Source of the DNA: Phyto melanocephala
Lineage: Eukaryota; Arthropoda; Insecta; Diptera; Rhinophoridae
Direction of reading: 5' to 3'
Length of the DNA: 64,000 nucleotides
NCBI GenBank assembly: GCA_941918925.1
Contig: OW799234.1
Coordinates: 96,885,978 to 96,949,977 of the forward strand
Every line of letters begins with the position of its first letter. The first letter of the stretch is position 1. This document shows, piece by piece, positions 23,653 through 34,594 of this stretch. The translations under genes were made by a program, and so were the position numbers. A model generated the notes under the pieces. The model had not been told where the DNA came from and searched no databases. It saw only the letters and a list, made by a program, of their open reading frames with translations.

Positions 23653-24452
23653 AACCAAGTAACAGCACTATATTCGGCTGTGCCGCATTTTTGATAGCCA
23701 CCACCAATTTTGTGTTATTTTATTGCACAAAATGTATATACTTTTGAGATTTAGCGTAATTTTGTAAGTTTTATTACATTTTAAATATGCTGAAAAAGAC
23801 ACTGTGTGGAATAGATTTCATAAATTATTTCCATAGCTCCTTTCGTAATGACCAATTATCACAAAGAGATATTTCTTTTACTCAGGAAATACACTTGTGG
23901 AATTATATCGCTCTACCTCAATGCGATTAGACACAATCGCATTTTATTTGATTTTGGAAGGACATGGTTCTTTTGACCTACTTTCTCATTACGAGCTATG
24001 ACTGTCTTCCTAATATTCCGATTTAGCCCATTTTCAATACCAATTAATCCTTGTGTATAAGAAATATTCTGGCAAAATTTGAGCATCCTAACTTTTTCGG
24101 TTCGGTTTTATTGTGCTTCCAAAAGACAGAAGGACAGATATTTATTTTTAACTACCTCTGGGTACCAAATAATATTCTTTAGATTCCGTAAAATATAGCA
24201 TTGCTGACAAAAGAGTCAGTAGTATTATTTATAATGTAGAAATTCTTAATGTTTCACTTTAAGACTAAATTTAATGAAATAAATTAATAGCCAATCGAAG
24301 ATACACAAAGAAAGTGAAACATATTTTAGTATAAAGAGATTATTTCATAGCTATTACTGTTAAAAAACAAAATAATAAATTTTGTGCTTTAAATGAACAC
24401 AAAATTGGTGGCGGGTATTTAAAATTCGGCACAGCCGCATGTAGTGCTCATA
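23653..24452. mobile_element. Family A relative with two inverted 5' ends
   Basis: The left end reads CAAGTAACAGCACTATATTC, GGCTGTGCCGCAT, then CCACCACCAATTTTGTG. The right end is the inverse: CACAAAATTGGTGGCGGGTA, ATTCGGCACAGCCGCATG, TAGTGCTC. Thus about 65 bp of terminal inverted repeat bound an 800-bp unit. The interior combines the family A text (CCTAATATTCCGATTTAGCC) up to about 24140 with the 5' flank text seen at 32000-32280 and 55981-56125 in the reverse sense. Confidence 0.7.
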
Positions 24453-26740
24453 ATTGTAGATATCAAGTCTTTTACAAAATTTTACCTCTAAAAAAAATGT
24501 GTCAAGGAAGTCAGTCAAGCTTGAAGGGCTGTCTATACCTTCTGAACCAAAAATCTGATAATACTACGAGAAGCATATTTAGAATCAGTGGACAATTTTC
24601 TGTTAAATAGATTTATTCAATTTTTTTAGGGTCACATGAAATTAGTGATTATTGCAACCTCACTTGTTCTACAGGCGCCAATGTGCGTCGGAAAGATTCA
24701 TGATTCTCCTAAGAATTTTTTTATGGAACATTTATTTAAATTAAGTCTTCTACTTACTTTACCCTCTTGGTAAAATTAAATCTACTTTTTAGTTTTTAAA
24801 TATAAAAATGTAATTTTATTAGATTAAGTGTAAAATATTCTTAAATTTTAAAAGAAAACAAAAAACCACAGTAAGCAAATAAATTTATTGTCTTTATTTT
24901 CCTTTTCAAGTTGCATAAAATGTGGTTGGTTAAAGAATTGGTTTTTGTATTTGTTTGCACTTCGAACAATAGAGAGAGAAAAAAGAAAGTGAAAATGCAT
25001 TACAAATATGTGCGTATGTATGTGTATGTATGTATGTCTATGTAGACAAAATTTAATGTAACTGAATGTATACTTCCATAATTTCCGTTTCATGTCCTAC
25101 TTTCTCGAAAATTATCTTTACTCACACACTTTACTTTACAATTTCGATGGAGTGTGTATGTGAAATAGATCAAATTTAATAAAACATTTCTCTTTTGTTA
25201 TCGTTATCGCTAAACTGAAAGTAGGGCGCATAAAGAATGCATTATCTTGTTGGTCTTTAAGAAAAATACACTGCCAAAGATTATTTTATACCGAGATTTA
25301 AAAAGTTTGCTGATAATTTTAATTTATTTTTTATATAATAAAATAATCTTTCAAAGTCTAAGTATGCCGACTCTATCAACATTTAGACTTTTTCACTTAA
25401 GTATGCAGATAATGTTTGTATTATATTATTGTTTTATACGATATTATTAAACATATGTGTTTCATTGAAGAATGCAACACTTGATGACATGACTCCTTCG
25501 GTTCGAGCATCTTGCAAATGCAAGCAAATACATGGATGAAGCAAGATAAAAACATATAGAATAAAAGAAAAGATATCGCAAAAGGAAACCTTTAAATATT
25601 CAATTGTATAAATCAACATATTTTATCCTGATATCTTTGGCTTTAATTTCCCTCTTACTCGTATCCCTAAACTCATTGCAAGTTACTGCACTACATTCCC
25701 ACTTCTTATAAGATTTTATGCACCCTTCGAAATTTTTTAAATTCATTTCATTTTCTTTTGTTAGAAAGTGTTTGTAGAACTGGAAAATATTGTGTGTATG
25801 TAAACGAGTACTACTGCAGTATGCAGCTGCCACCACTACTAGGCCACAACAGAGAAGAGTTTGGGGGTTTTTGGTAGTTTGTTGTACGAACGAACGTGTT
25901 CAAGTGTTAAAATCGGATTTTATATTGCAAAAACGTATATTTCATTATGTTTAGCTTGTTTTCCTTTATTTCATGCTGTGTTTTCTTTAGTACAACATTT
26001 CTATTTGAATTTATGGTTTAAAAATATGTATGAGGTTTTTTAGGTTTAGAAAAACAAGCTGTTAAATAATTTGGGAGCAGAGAGTTGAAAAAAGCAAACA
26101 CACATTTTGTACCTAAATTAAATACCAATAAACCAACTTAGGGCCATTTTTATAACTTACCGATAACTAAAGTTGAGTTGTTATCGGACAGATAACTGGT
26201 TTTTAGTTATTACAACTTCACTTCAACCTAAAAGTGTCCGATATGTTAAAGGGAAGATCCAAGAAAGTTACCATATTTTCTACGGCTTAAAGGAATTGTT
26301 TACTATTCGTTTTTCGTTACCATTATGTTTTTAAAGAACTAGTTAATTTGTTAAAAATAGTCGGTATTTGCTTTGGCGCTGCAGTTTATTGCTTACGATA
26401 GCAAACGTTAGCTTTTATTAACATTAACTTTGGCGGCAAGTTGTAATAATGGCCGTTAGAGTGTTTTTGATGAAGCTCAAAGCATATTTATGCAGCATTT
26501 AGTCTTCGTCAATTGGTTGACTTTTTTTTCTATATTTATTTCGAGGCTCTGGCATCACGCAAAGAAAAAACGGTGGTTGTAGTAATCAAAATTCTAAAAC
26601 AAATACCATGATTGATTGTACAATTTTGGTTGCAACGTATAATGGCTGCATCATTCAATAATCATATATATGACTACAAATCAATTTTAATATCCAATCT
26701 TTTTCTATAACAAAAAATATTGTTTTTTGCTTTAAGGAAA
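24453..26740. other. AT-rich stretch without a recognisable gene
   Basis: Short frames at 24848-25093, 25247-25450, 25600-25836 and 25861-26043 have no recognisable domain. I see no repeat family with clear ends. Confidence 0.5.
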
Positions 26741-27985
26741 GGGTGTTTTTTATAGAGGTATAGAGATATTAAACGGGATAAAACAAAGATGCATTTTTCA
26801 AATTGACATAAAATTTACTTTATTCGAAAGATAATCTTCTGGTATTATAATTTGAATATGACTTCTATCATATGATCTGGGGGTTTAATTTTCAATAACT
26901 TTTTTCAACATTTTTGTCGAATATCGGTAATAATGCAGCAAATGTTGTCTTCCAAGTGGTCTATCGTTTTGGGCAAATCGACGTAGACTAGGGACTTTTC
27001 ATATCGCCATAGAAAATAGTTTACCAGAGCTAAAGCATACGATCTTGGAGGCCAATTCATCGAAATGTAAAACTATGCGGTGCGCAAATATTTTCTTCAA
27101 TAAACCAATTGCGGTAGAAGCTGTGTGACATGTTGGGCCACCTTGTTGAAATCACAGCTCCTACACGTCATAGTTGTTCAACTGATAAACAAAAAGATCA
27201 ATAAACATGGCTCTATAGCAGTTCCCATTAACTGTAACGTTTTGACCTGCATTGTTTTCAAATAAGTACAGAGCAATGATTCCTCCAGCCCATAAAGCAT
27301 CCCAAGCAGTAAGTTTTTCTAACTGTAACGGTGTCTTAAAACACACTTGAGATTTATCATCACTCCTAAAATGAAAGTTTTGTTTATTGACGTATACATT
27401 CAAATAAAAGTGAGTTTAATGGCTTAACAAAATTCCGAAAATATGGATCAACAACAATCTTGTTTTCTAAACTAGTTTTATACTACATTTACACCTGAGC
27501 GAAATCTATTAGATTTGATTTAAAATCTTTATTAAAATCTATACCGTTTATACCACTGTTTTTTGACATTTTGCAAGATTTCGTTGTCAAAACAGTATAT
27601 TGATTTACAAGGTGATCTGAGAGGCTCTCTGTGCTCTACTTCTCCAAAATTCAAACTCCATATAAAAAAATGTAAGCAATAAAATACTTGTGCAATTGCA
27701 GCCACCTTATATATTTTGACTGAATTTTTCTTTATGCAGCGTAGTATATTTTATTACAATTTAATAAAAACCACAGTTGCATCACGAAGTAGTACTAGAT
27801 TTTAAGTAGATGTATGTATTAATGTAGGTGTAAATGTAGTATTACACGATATGGAAGCGTTGTTCCAGCATCAGTCTATTCATGTTAAAATGCCAAAACA
27901 AACTTTATATAAATCACTTGACAGCTGAAAAGTGTTCCCAGTTAAAAAGTGTTGAGATTCTATACCTCTATAAAACACACACAGT
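26741..27985 (-). mobile_element. Tc1/mariner-family transposon with terminal inverted repeats
   Basis: The left end GGGTGTTTTTTATAGAGGTA (26741-26760) and the right end, in reverse complement GTGTGTTTTATAGAGGTATA (near 27961-27982), form inverted repeats of about 25 bp. The span of about 1.24 kb is the usual size for a mariner element. A broken transposase lies on the minus strand in the left half. The part that should encode the DNA-binding N-terminus (27430-27940) is not recognisable. The exact termini and target-site duplication are unclear. Confidence 0.75.
26846..27415 (-). pseudogene. Mariner-family transposase, catalytic half, inactivated
   Basis: Read on the minus strand it gives NVYVNKQNFHF (the block after the first catalytic Asp), then LWAGGIIALYLFENNAGQN and VTVNGNCYRAM, all typical of mariner-like transposases with a DDE core. 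After a stop near 27161 a shifted frame gives an FQQGGPTCHTAS-like block, where the family has WFQQDGATCHTA, so the second Asp appears lost. A further frame gives NWPPRSYALALVNYFLW, where the family has a D/E at the N, and then SLVYVDLPKTIDHLEDNI and a terminal stop. The active form cuts and pastes its own element at TA sites. This copy lacks at least two catalytic residues and the N-terminus. Confidence 0.8.
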
Positions 27986-29062
27986 GTAATGTGACCGTAC
28001 GCAGCGTAACCAAAACATTAATATACAATAAAATTTCTCCCTTCTCCTGCTTATTAAATTTGTTAAACTAAATGTATTAAAAATATTTACATTTACATAT
28101 TTACAAAAAACATATTTGCAAAAAGTATTCTATCTGTGAAAACTGTAAATTCTTCATAAATAAATATCCCTTGCTCATTTCTTAACAGGTTTTGAAAATG
28201 CATTCCGCTCAGTTACTCAGTATCGCATTAATTTTTCCGTTTCCTTAATAATCCAAATTTTGTTTTTTTTTTCTAGATGGCTTTCCAAAACGCTGCTCAA
28301 AAAATTATATTCCAGTTCCAAAGGTAAATTCACATATTGTTTAAACAAAATTTTTTCCGGACAAAATTTTCTTAAACGAGAGCTTTGCACAGAAGGATTT
28401 ACTTATTTTGAAAATTTTGTTTAGAAAAACAATGCTTCTATATGATAAATATATTGTATTTAAATTTAATTAAGCAAAGACTGTATCTGTGCCAACTCAG
28501 TTGCAACTTTGTCCGGACCGAATAAGAACACTTTAAGTTGAGAGTTTTCCAAACTTTATCATCCTAACTTGTTAAAAACTGCGTATAATTAACCACTTTG
28601 TTTTAAAAGCAATGATTGACTTGACATTTTATCCAAAGGTTACTTTATTCTACTACACGAAAAAAAGCCTTGTCTACGACATGATCACGACGACTATAAT
28701 ATAGTCCCTACAACAATATTTGGCTATCAAAGCAAGCAAGTAATTGTTATTTTTATATTGTTTAATCATATATTTTGTCGCCATAATCATGTGTTTGTTT
28801 TATTTAAAACATTTGATGTTTACTTTCCATGAAAACTTCGAGATGGCTGACCTCTCGAAATTGCATGTTTAAAAATATTACGATGACAAAAATAGTATGA
28901 TGTCTTTGCAATAATAACATTATAACTGAGTATTCAAAACCATTTAAGCAATCAAGCTACGATTTTGTTACCAATATTTGTTTTTTGTTTCCACCTCTTT
29001 TTCTACTTGATAAAAAAATTTTATTATAAATAATTTACTAAATTATTCGGGATGTGCTCCCA
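27986..29062. other. AT-rich stretch with one exon-like segment
   Basis: Apart from the candidate exon at 28277-28323 listed separately, I see no gene or repeat here. Confidence 0.5.
28277..28323 (+). other. Candidate short internal exon
   Basis: A strong polypyrimidine tract and acceptor (TTTTTTTTTCTAG, ending 28276) is followed by 47 bp that are open in all three frames. It then meets a good donor, CAAAG followed by GTAAAT at 28324. The segment is less AT-rich than its surroundings. One frame begins directly with ATG (MAFQNAAQK). Another reads GFPKRCSKNYIPVPK and leaves the donor in phase 0. I do not recognise the protein and cannot link it to another exon. Chance is a real possibility given its length. 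Confidence 0.25.
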
Positions 29063-29296
29063 ACTAATATTTCAATATTTTATTTGGTTGTTGGGTTTAA
29101 GTCTGTAGGCATATATAAATGCACTGGTGCTGATACCAGATCGTCAGTAGTATTATAAAATACATTAAAAAGGAAGAACAATTTAAAGTTGTTCACATAT
29201 TTGGGTAAAATGTCTACTGATGATCTGGTATAAGCACCAGTGAAATGCATATAGACCAGCTTTAACCCAACAATCAAATAAAACATTTTATTATAT
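29063..29296. repeat. Palindromic fold-back element
   Basis: The left arm (about 29070-29155, with TTTATTTGGTTGTTGGGTTT and GCACTGGTGCTGATACCAGA) is matched in reverse on the right (about 29212-29292, TCTGGTATAAGCACCAGTG and AACCCAACAATCAAATAAAA). The arms are about 80 bp with roughly 80% pairing around a ~55-bp AT-rich loop. This has the form of a miniature fold-back transposon. Confidence 0.75.
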
Positions 29297-29883
29297 TAAA
29301 ATTTTGACATGTGGAAAGATATGAAAAAATTGTGGAAACACTTAAAAATTAAAGAAATAATAAATATAAACAACAATACTTATTAAAGAAAATAGTGATT
29401 ATAAAGGTGAGTACAGTAAATAAAACTAATAGCAAAAAACAGTAATTTGCTTTTGAAAATATCATATATAGTTTCATTTGTAGTCATTTTATGACTATTG
29501 AATGATATTTTAATGTAACATGTTTTCGCCACAATCATACAAAATTCAATCATGGTATGTTTGCCACAACCATGTTTTTTGTTTTAAATGATACCCATAT
29601 TATTATGATGGTTTAACAGGGTAACATTTGCCTCATTTATCCAAAATAAACTTTTTGAATTTTCATTTGTTTCAAAGTTTTACAAAAATTATTTCTAAAT
29701 TAATTTTATTGACTTATTATAGAGTTCTCAAAACCATTTTACGCTTAGCCAATTCGCAAACCATATACACACATATGGATAAATAAAATGTTCGTGGAAT
29801 ATCTGGTTCAGAAAACATGTTCGCTTGTGATTTAAATTCACTCTAATTACAGAACGTATAGGCGCTTTTAAATAAGTTGTTGA

Positions 29884-29990
29884 CAACTTTTAATCGACTT
29901 CTCAATTAAAAAGATTTTGAATGTAGTTAATATTGTCTAAAATTAATATGTAAGAAATTACATACGGAATGGAAAACCGTTGGAATAGCA
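29884..29990 (+). repeat. Eroded 3' part of a family B element
   Basis: AATCGACTTCTCAATTAAAA, ATATTGTCTAAAATTAATAT and AAATTACATACGGAATGG correspond loosely to the common tail (AATCGACTCCCCTATTCATA, then AAATTTCACACGGAATGA). No end hairpin remains. Confidence 0.35.
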
Positions 29991-29994
29991 ACAC

Positions 29995-30069
29995 ATCGTT
30001 CGTAAATTATTGTGTTCTATGAAATATATGTTTTATGTGTCATATAGAACACAATAACTTACGAACGAT
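29995..30069. repeat. 75-nt near-perfect hairpin
   Basis: ATCGTTCGTAA then TTATTGTGTTCTAT on the left arm, and the complementary ATAGAACACAATAA and TTACGAACGAT on the right arm. They pair over 26 positions with one mismatch around a loop of about 20 bases. Size and pairing resemble an animal microRNA precursor, but a transposon tip would look the same. Confidence 0.8.
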
Positions 30070-30465
30070 GAACAGTCAAAACCCGTAGTTAACGAAGGTA
30101 ACAAAGAAGTTCACAAGAACTAATCGAATATCGATAAATAAAATTAAATTGTAAAGTCTGTTTTTATTTTTTATTTTCTAAATTCTAATCAATCATTCTT
30201 TTTTTTAATATAATAATAAATAATAAATAAGGCATTTCAAATTTGTACAGCACAAGCAAAATACACTAAAGATCAAAATAGAAATTTCAATTGAATTTAG
30301 TTTTTATAAGTAATAAACAACTATTTCAAGTTAAATATTTGTTTTAGTTTTTTTAATAAATAAATAACAGAAAACCGTAGTAAACAAAACTACTCCGCGT
30401 TGTTAGCAAGAAACAAGCGAATCTCAATTATAAAAATTATCATATTTAGCCTGTTCTTATTATTA

Positions 30466-32290
30466 TACTCATCACGAAAAATGGATATTCATTTGGTCAT
30501 TCCGTTTGTTACACAACGAAATATCAATTCTAGGCCCCAAAAAGTTTATATTTTCTTAGTCCTGGTATCATTTTAGAACGATCTAGCTGTGTCCATCTGT
30601 CCGATTGTTGAAAGCACATCGAGTTCGAACCGAAAAAGTTAGGGGTCTCAAATTTTGCCAAAATATTTCTGGAAATGGGCTAAATCGTTATATTATGAAG
30701 AGAGTTATAACTTGTAATGCAAAAGTAGGTCAAAAAACAATGTCCTTCCTACATCGAATGAAATGCGTTTGTGTTTAAACGCATTGATGTAGAGGTATAT
30801 TTTAAATTTAAAAAGTAATAAAACTGACAAGATTAAGTAGATGTACGATGCTGAAATTTTGGAAATAAAGCTTTTTCATCAATGTTGTTAGCATAGCGGT
30901 ATATTAAGGTAGCATGCCCACTTTTAACTCTATGTCCCATAAAACGCTTTATCTCTAATTCATATAATTTCTCTATGGGTAAAAACTTTGGAAGAATAAA
31001 AGACTGTATATTGAAATATCTTGAACTTATCAGCAGAAGCTACTTTTGAACATATACCTCAATTCCCACCTCTCACATAATTTACTATAAATGAAATTAA
31101 AAATCTTATAAAACCGACAGAATTAGATGTACGATTCTGAAATTTTGCATATTTTAATTTCTCGTCAATATAAGTATAATATACTTTGACACGCCCACTT
31201 TTACGCCCACTTCCAGTATTTCTCTTAAATTCATTAAATTTCTGTCTGGACAAACATTTTTAAAAAATTACAAACAACTAAGAGTGCTATATTCGGCCGT
31301 GCCTTCACCATCATGTACATATGTAGGTATAATCCCACATCGTTGCTTAACCTATATTTCATGTTATACTCCATTTTTCTTTATTATTTCAGACGCCATC
31401 CTTGATTTTAAATTCTTAGTAGTTAACTGTATTCTATTAGTCAAGCCCTTTAATTTGATACCCATATTGAGGGGCTTAAAAAAATTTGATCCGCCATTTT
31501 GTTTTAGAAGCCATCTTGGATTTTGCATTTTTTAATAATTTACTGGTCAGTAGTATCACTGCTAATGTAGAAATAATTAACGTTTCACTGTAGGACTAAA
31601 TTTAAGAAAAAAAAATAATACCAAAGTTTTTACGCCCACTTTAATGCCCACTTTAGTGCCCACTTCTCACATAATTTAATGTTAATAAAATTTAAAAATG
31701 CATAAAATCGACCGAATTATATGTATTATATGAGGAAAATTCGCAAATATAATTTTCTGGTAAATTTAATTATGCCATTATAAATATATTTCCAAAAAAT
31801 TAAGGTGACACGCTCACGTCCCATTTAACGCTTTATCTTAGAATCACATTATTTCTCTATGGTCAAAAATTAAAAAAAAAAAAATCTGTAATGGATTATC
31901 TGAGTTGAATTCAAACGTTAATTTTATATTTCTAAAGCAGGGTCATGCTCGTACAAAGCTAATATTTGCTTAGCTAACTTTAGGTACCAAATTGTATTCT
32001 ACAGTTTCCGTAGAAATACAAAATTTTACCAAAAAAAAAAAAATGTTAATGGTATTATTTCTAATGTAGAAGTACTTAAGGTTTCATTGTAAGAATAAAT
32101 TTCAGAAAATAAATTTATAACAAATCGAATTTACACAAAGAAAGTAAAACAAATTTTAGTATAAAGAAATTCGTCCATAGCGATTACTGTTAATAACAAA
32201 ATAATAAATTTTCTGCAATAAATGTACACAAAATTGGTGGTGGGTATTTAAAATTCTACACAGCCGAATATAGTGTTTTTACTTGTTTTT
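30466..32290 (-). mobile_element. Family A element, minus orientation, interrupted by family B
   Basis: Reversed family A text runs from the tail (ATGGATATTCATTTGGTCAT then TCCGTTTGTTACACAACGAA, 30480-30530) through AGGGGTCTCAAATTTTGCCA and the CACGCCCACTTTTACGCCCA region (31190-31215). At the right are the family A 5' end (CACAAAATTGGTGGTGGGTA, 32230-32249) and the start hairpin region up to TTTTTACTTGTTTTT (32290). A family B start and long-type body are inserted at 31266-31548. The terminal 3' hairpin is eroded. Confidence 0.7.
31266..31548 (+). mobile_element. Family B fragment, long type, inside family A
   Basis: AACTAAGAGTGCTATATTCG, GCCGTGCC and TTCACCATCATGTAC give the family B 5' end. 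CTATTAGTCAAGCCCTTTAA and CGCCATTTTGTTTTAGAAGC give the long-type unit. The 3' half is absent. The first hairpin and the TATACCC are partly deleted. Confidence 0.65.
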
Positions 32291-32614
32291 ATTTATTCTT
32301 TCTATTTAAATTAATAATACGGAGAAAAAACATGCCAAATATCTAAATTTCAAACAAAATATTCTAAAGATAAAAATAAAATTGAATTGAATTTAATTTT
32401 TTATATCTAACAAGCGTAAGTCTCAAGTTTTATATTTATATTAGTTTAATTATTTTAGGAAATATGTTTATTTGTTTAAAAACCACCTTATTAATTTAGT
32501 AACAATAATTTCAGCTAAAACAATAGATACAATAAATGTAATTGAATAGCTGCAACTAATACATACGTACATAGGTACAGAAAGTTCTGATCTGGGCTTT
32601 CAAAAAAAAAAAGG

Positions 32615-32620
32615 TATAAA
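32615..32620 (+). promoter_or_regulatory. TATA box of the Kazal-like peptide gene
   Basis: GGTATAAATGC lies about 65-70 bp before the ATG at 32685. A start site 25-32 bp downstream would leave a 5' leader of about 40 bases, which is usual for small secreted-peptide genes in flies. Confidence 0.6.
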
Positions 32621-32684
32621 TGCTGGAGCAAATTTTATTTTAATCATAATCATTTTGAATTCCATCTAAAAGTTATAGTTTAAA

Positions 32685-33091
32685 ATGAAATTCAACGTTG
32701 CTTTTATTATTTTGTCATTGGGTTTACCCTGCTTTGCCATTGCTGCTGTGGATTCGGAATGCAATTTAGTTTGTAGCCGTTTTCTAAGTCCACTTTGTGG
32801 CACTTTCACTGTAAGCGATGACACAGAAATACACTGTACTTTTTCCAATAACTGTGAATTTGAAGGCCACCAATGTATATGGAAAGAAGGTGAGTTGAGA
32901 AAATATTCTACCATGTGAACAGTACAGCTTAAATTTTTATTTCTATAATAATGTTTTTTTTTTTTGAAGGATGGAACCACGTATGGCGTAAAACCGGTAG
33001 GGGATTATGTGAAAAGGAATATTATGGATGTCATAAATTACTTTCTGAAGGAGTACGTAGATTCAGAGCTCTCCTCTCCGCACGATCGTAA
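32685..33091 (+). CDS. Secreted Kazal-like cysteine-rich peptide (two exons, 108 aa)
   Basis: The coding exons are 32685-32889 and 32970-33091, joined across an 80-bp intron. The donor is GAAG followed by GTGAGT and the acceptor is TTTTTTGAAG. The joined frame is open to the TAA at 33089. Residues 1-21 are a signal peptide (hydrophobic FIILSLGLPCFAIAA, cleavage likely before VDSE). The mature part has eight cysteines in the order C-x3-C-x7-C-x12-C-x5-C-x6-C-x17-C-x6-C, beginning ECNLVC and followed by PLCGTF, IHCTFSNNC and HQC. The CGT...TF.N.C pattern is that of single-domain Kazal-type peptides common in fly seminal fluid, saliva and haemolymph. Kazal domains inhibit serine proteases by presenting a loop after the second cysteine. 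Here the spacing is loose and two extra cysteines follow in exon 2, so inhibition is inference. A TATA box precedes it and two AATAAA signals follow. It sits among transposons, with no neighbour that hints at its role. Confidence 0.8.
32890..32969 (+). other. Intron of the Kazal-like peptide gene
   Basis: This 80-bp intron begins GTGAGT and ends in a T12 tract and GAAG. It falls after the first base of a Gly codon (phase 1). Without splicing, the frame would stop at 32916. Confidence 0.75.
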
Positions 33092-33154
33092 TTATCGCAA
33101 GACAACTTAGCAAGCACTGAAGTCTCCAAAATATTTTACTCTCCCAAATTTAAA

Positions 33155-33172
33155 AATAAAATTAGAAATAAA
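33155..33172 (+). promoter_or_regulatory. Polyadenylation signals of the Kazal-like peptide gene
   Basis: Two AATAAA hexamers (33155-33160 and 33167-33172) lie 64 and 76 bp after the stop codon. Confidence 0.6.
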
Positions 33173-33259
33173 GCGGATAACCTAAATATTGATTTTAAAC
33201 TACTTTTTGTTTCTATATTAGAACGCTTAAACACTATATAAAATTGTATTGTTTAATTG

Positions 33260-33729
33260 TAACAAGTAAGAATGCTATATTCGGCAGTTTCTAAACTGAT
33301 AATACCCTTCACCATCATGTATGTAGGTACAGTGACCACGTCGCACAATAGCCAAGATTTCAAATTTAATCTTTTATGTCATTTTGCTTTATTATTGCCA
33401 ATGTCATTTTTAATTTTTAATTTATACATAATTAATTGTATTCTACTGGTCAAGCCTATTCATTTGATGCCCATACTGATGGGGTTGACAAAAAAATTAT
33501 CAACCATTTTGTTAAGGATGTCGTTTTTATTCATGGTTTACTGTATACTACTGGTCAAGCCCACATTGTGGGGGTTGATGAGAGCAAAATCGTAATCACT
33601 AATTTTGACTCATTTAACTCCCCGAATAAGTCAGAATCAGAAGACACTCACGGCAGTTGGCAATAAAAAGGGGATTATATTACTTTTAAAATATATACCC
33701 TTGTGCACCACAGGCCAATGGTATAAAAA
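33260..33729 (+). mobile_element. Family B element, long type, deleted
   Basis: It begins AACAAGTAAGAATGCTATAT, TCGGCAG, then ATACCCTTCACCATCATGTA, and has two copies of the unit around CTACTGGTCAAGCC (near 33441 and 33550). It ends with a hairpin, ATACCCTTGTGCACCACAGG to AATGGTAT (33698-33725). The common middle segment is deleted. Confidence 0.7.
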
Positions 33730-34594
33730 TAATCGTCGCACAGAGGAGTATTTGGCCTGAAAAGTTGGCCAAAAAGGCAAAACTGAATTTTAAAAAATCT
33801 TTAAAACTAAGTACGCAGCCCGACAGACAACAATATTTTACATTATATTGTAAATTTTGAAGACTTTTAGTTGTGATATGTAGCTCTGAGACCCTGCTAA
33901 AGTCAGGAAAGTGAAGAAAATTACATGAGATTTTAATGTTTTTTTCGGTTTCTGGATGTTTTTATGATATTTTTTTCGCGGCCAAACGAATAAAGGTTTA
34001 ACAATAATTTTTTTTTCGCTGAAAGGTTTGATTAAAAGTTATTTAAAAAGGAAAAAAAAATTAAATATGTTGAATATTCATGTTGAAACAATTCGTTCAA
34101 AAGCTAAAAACAAAAAAAATTATACACTGTTTTTTTGCAAAAAAAAGAAAAAGAAGAGGTTTCTAAAAGTGAGGTTAGCATCTCTACGAATTATGTTTGA
34201 TACCACAATAAAATTTGGAATCTCTAATTTTAGAAACAAAAAAAAGTTTGCGCCATTATTTTTGACTATTTTTTAAAATTTTTACATTTTTTCTATTTTT
34301 GCTCATCAGGCACTTTTTCTTATATGAATTATTGATTTCAACCGTTATTCACATCACTTTTAACACTTCATAATGTTAATACCTGCCTTTAATTATAAAT
34401 TTGAAAAATTCTTTATTATCGATAATAGTTATAAGGGAATGTCCCACACATCCCCATAAAGGATATTTTTATATATGTACCTGCTCTACAAAACATTATA
34501 TGTTAAAAAAATATATACCGTACCTACTAAGAATAATTATTAAAAGCATTTATCACAAGAATAAGTTTACAAAAAATAAATATAGGTACATAAA
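33730..34594. other. AT-rich stretch without a recognisable gene
   Basis: A GC-poor region with A-runs. The frame at 34028-34276 is lysine-rich and low complexity. Confidence 0.5.
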
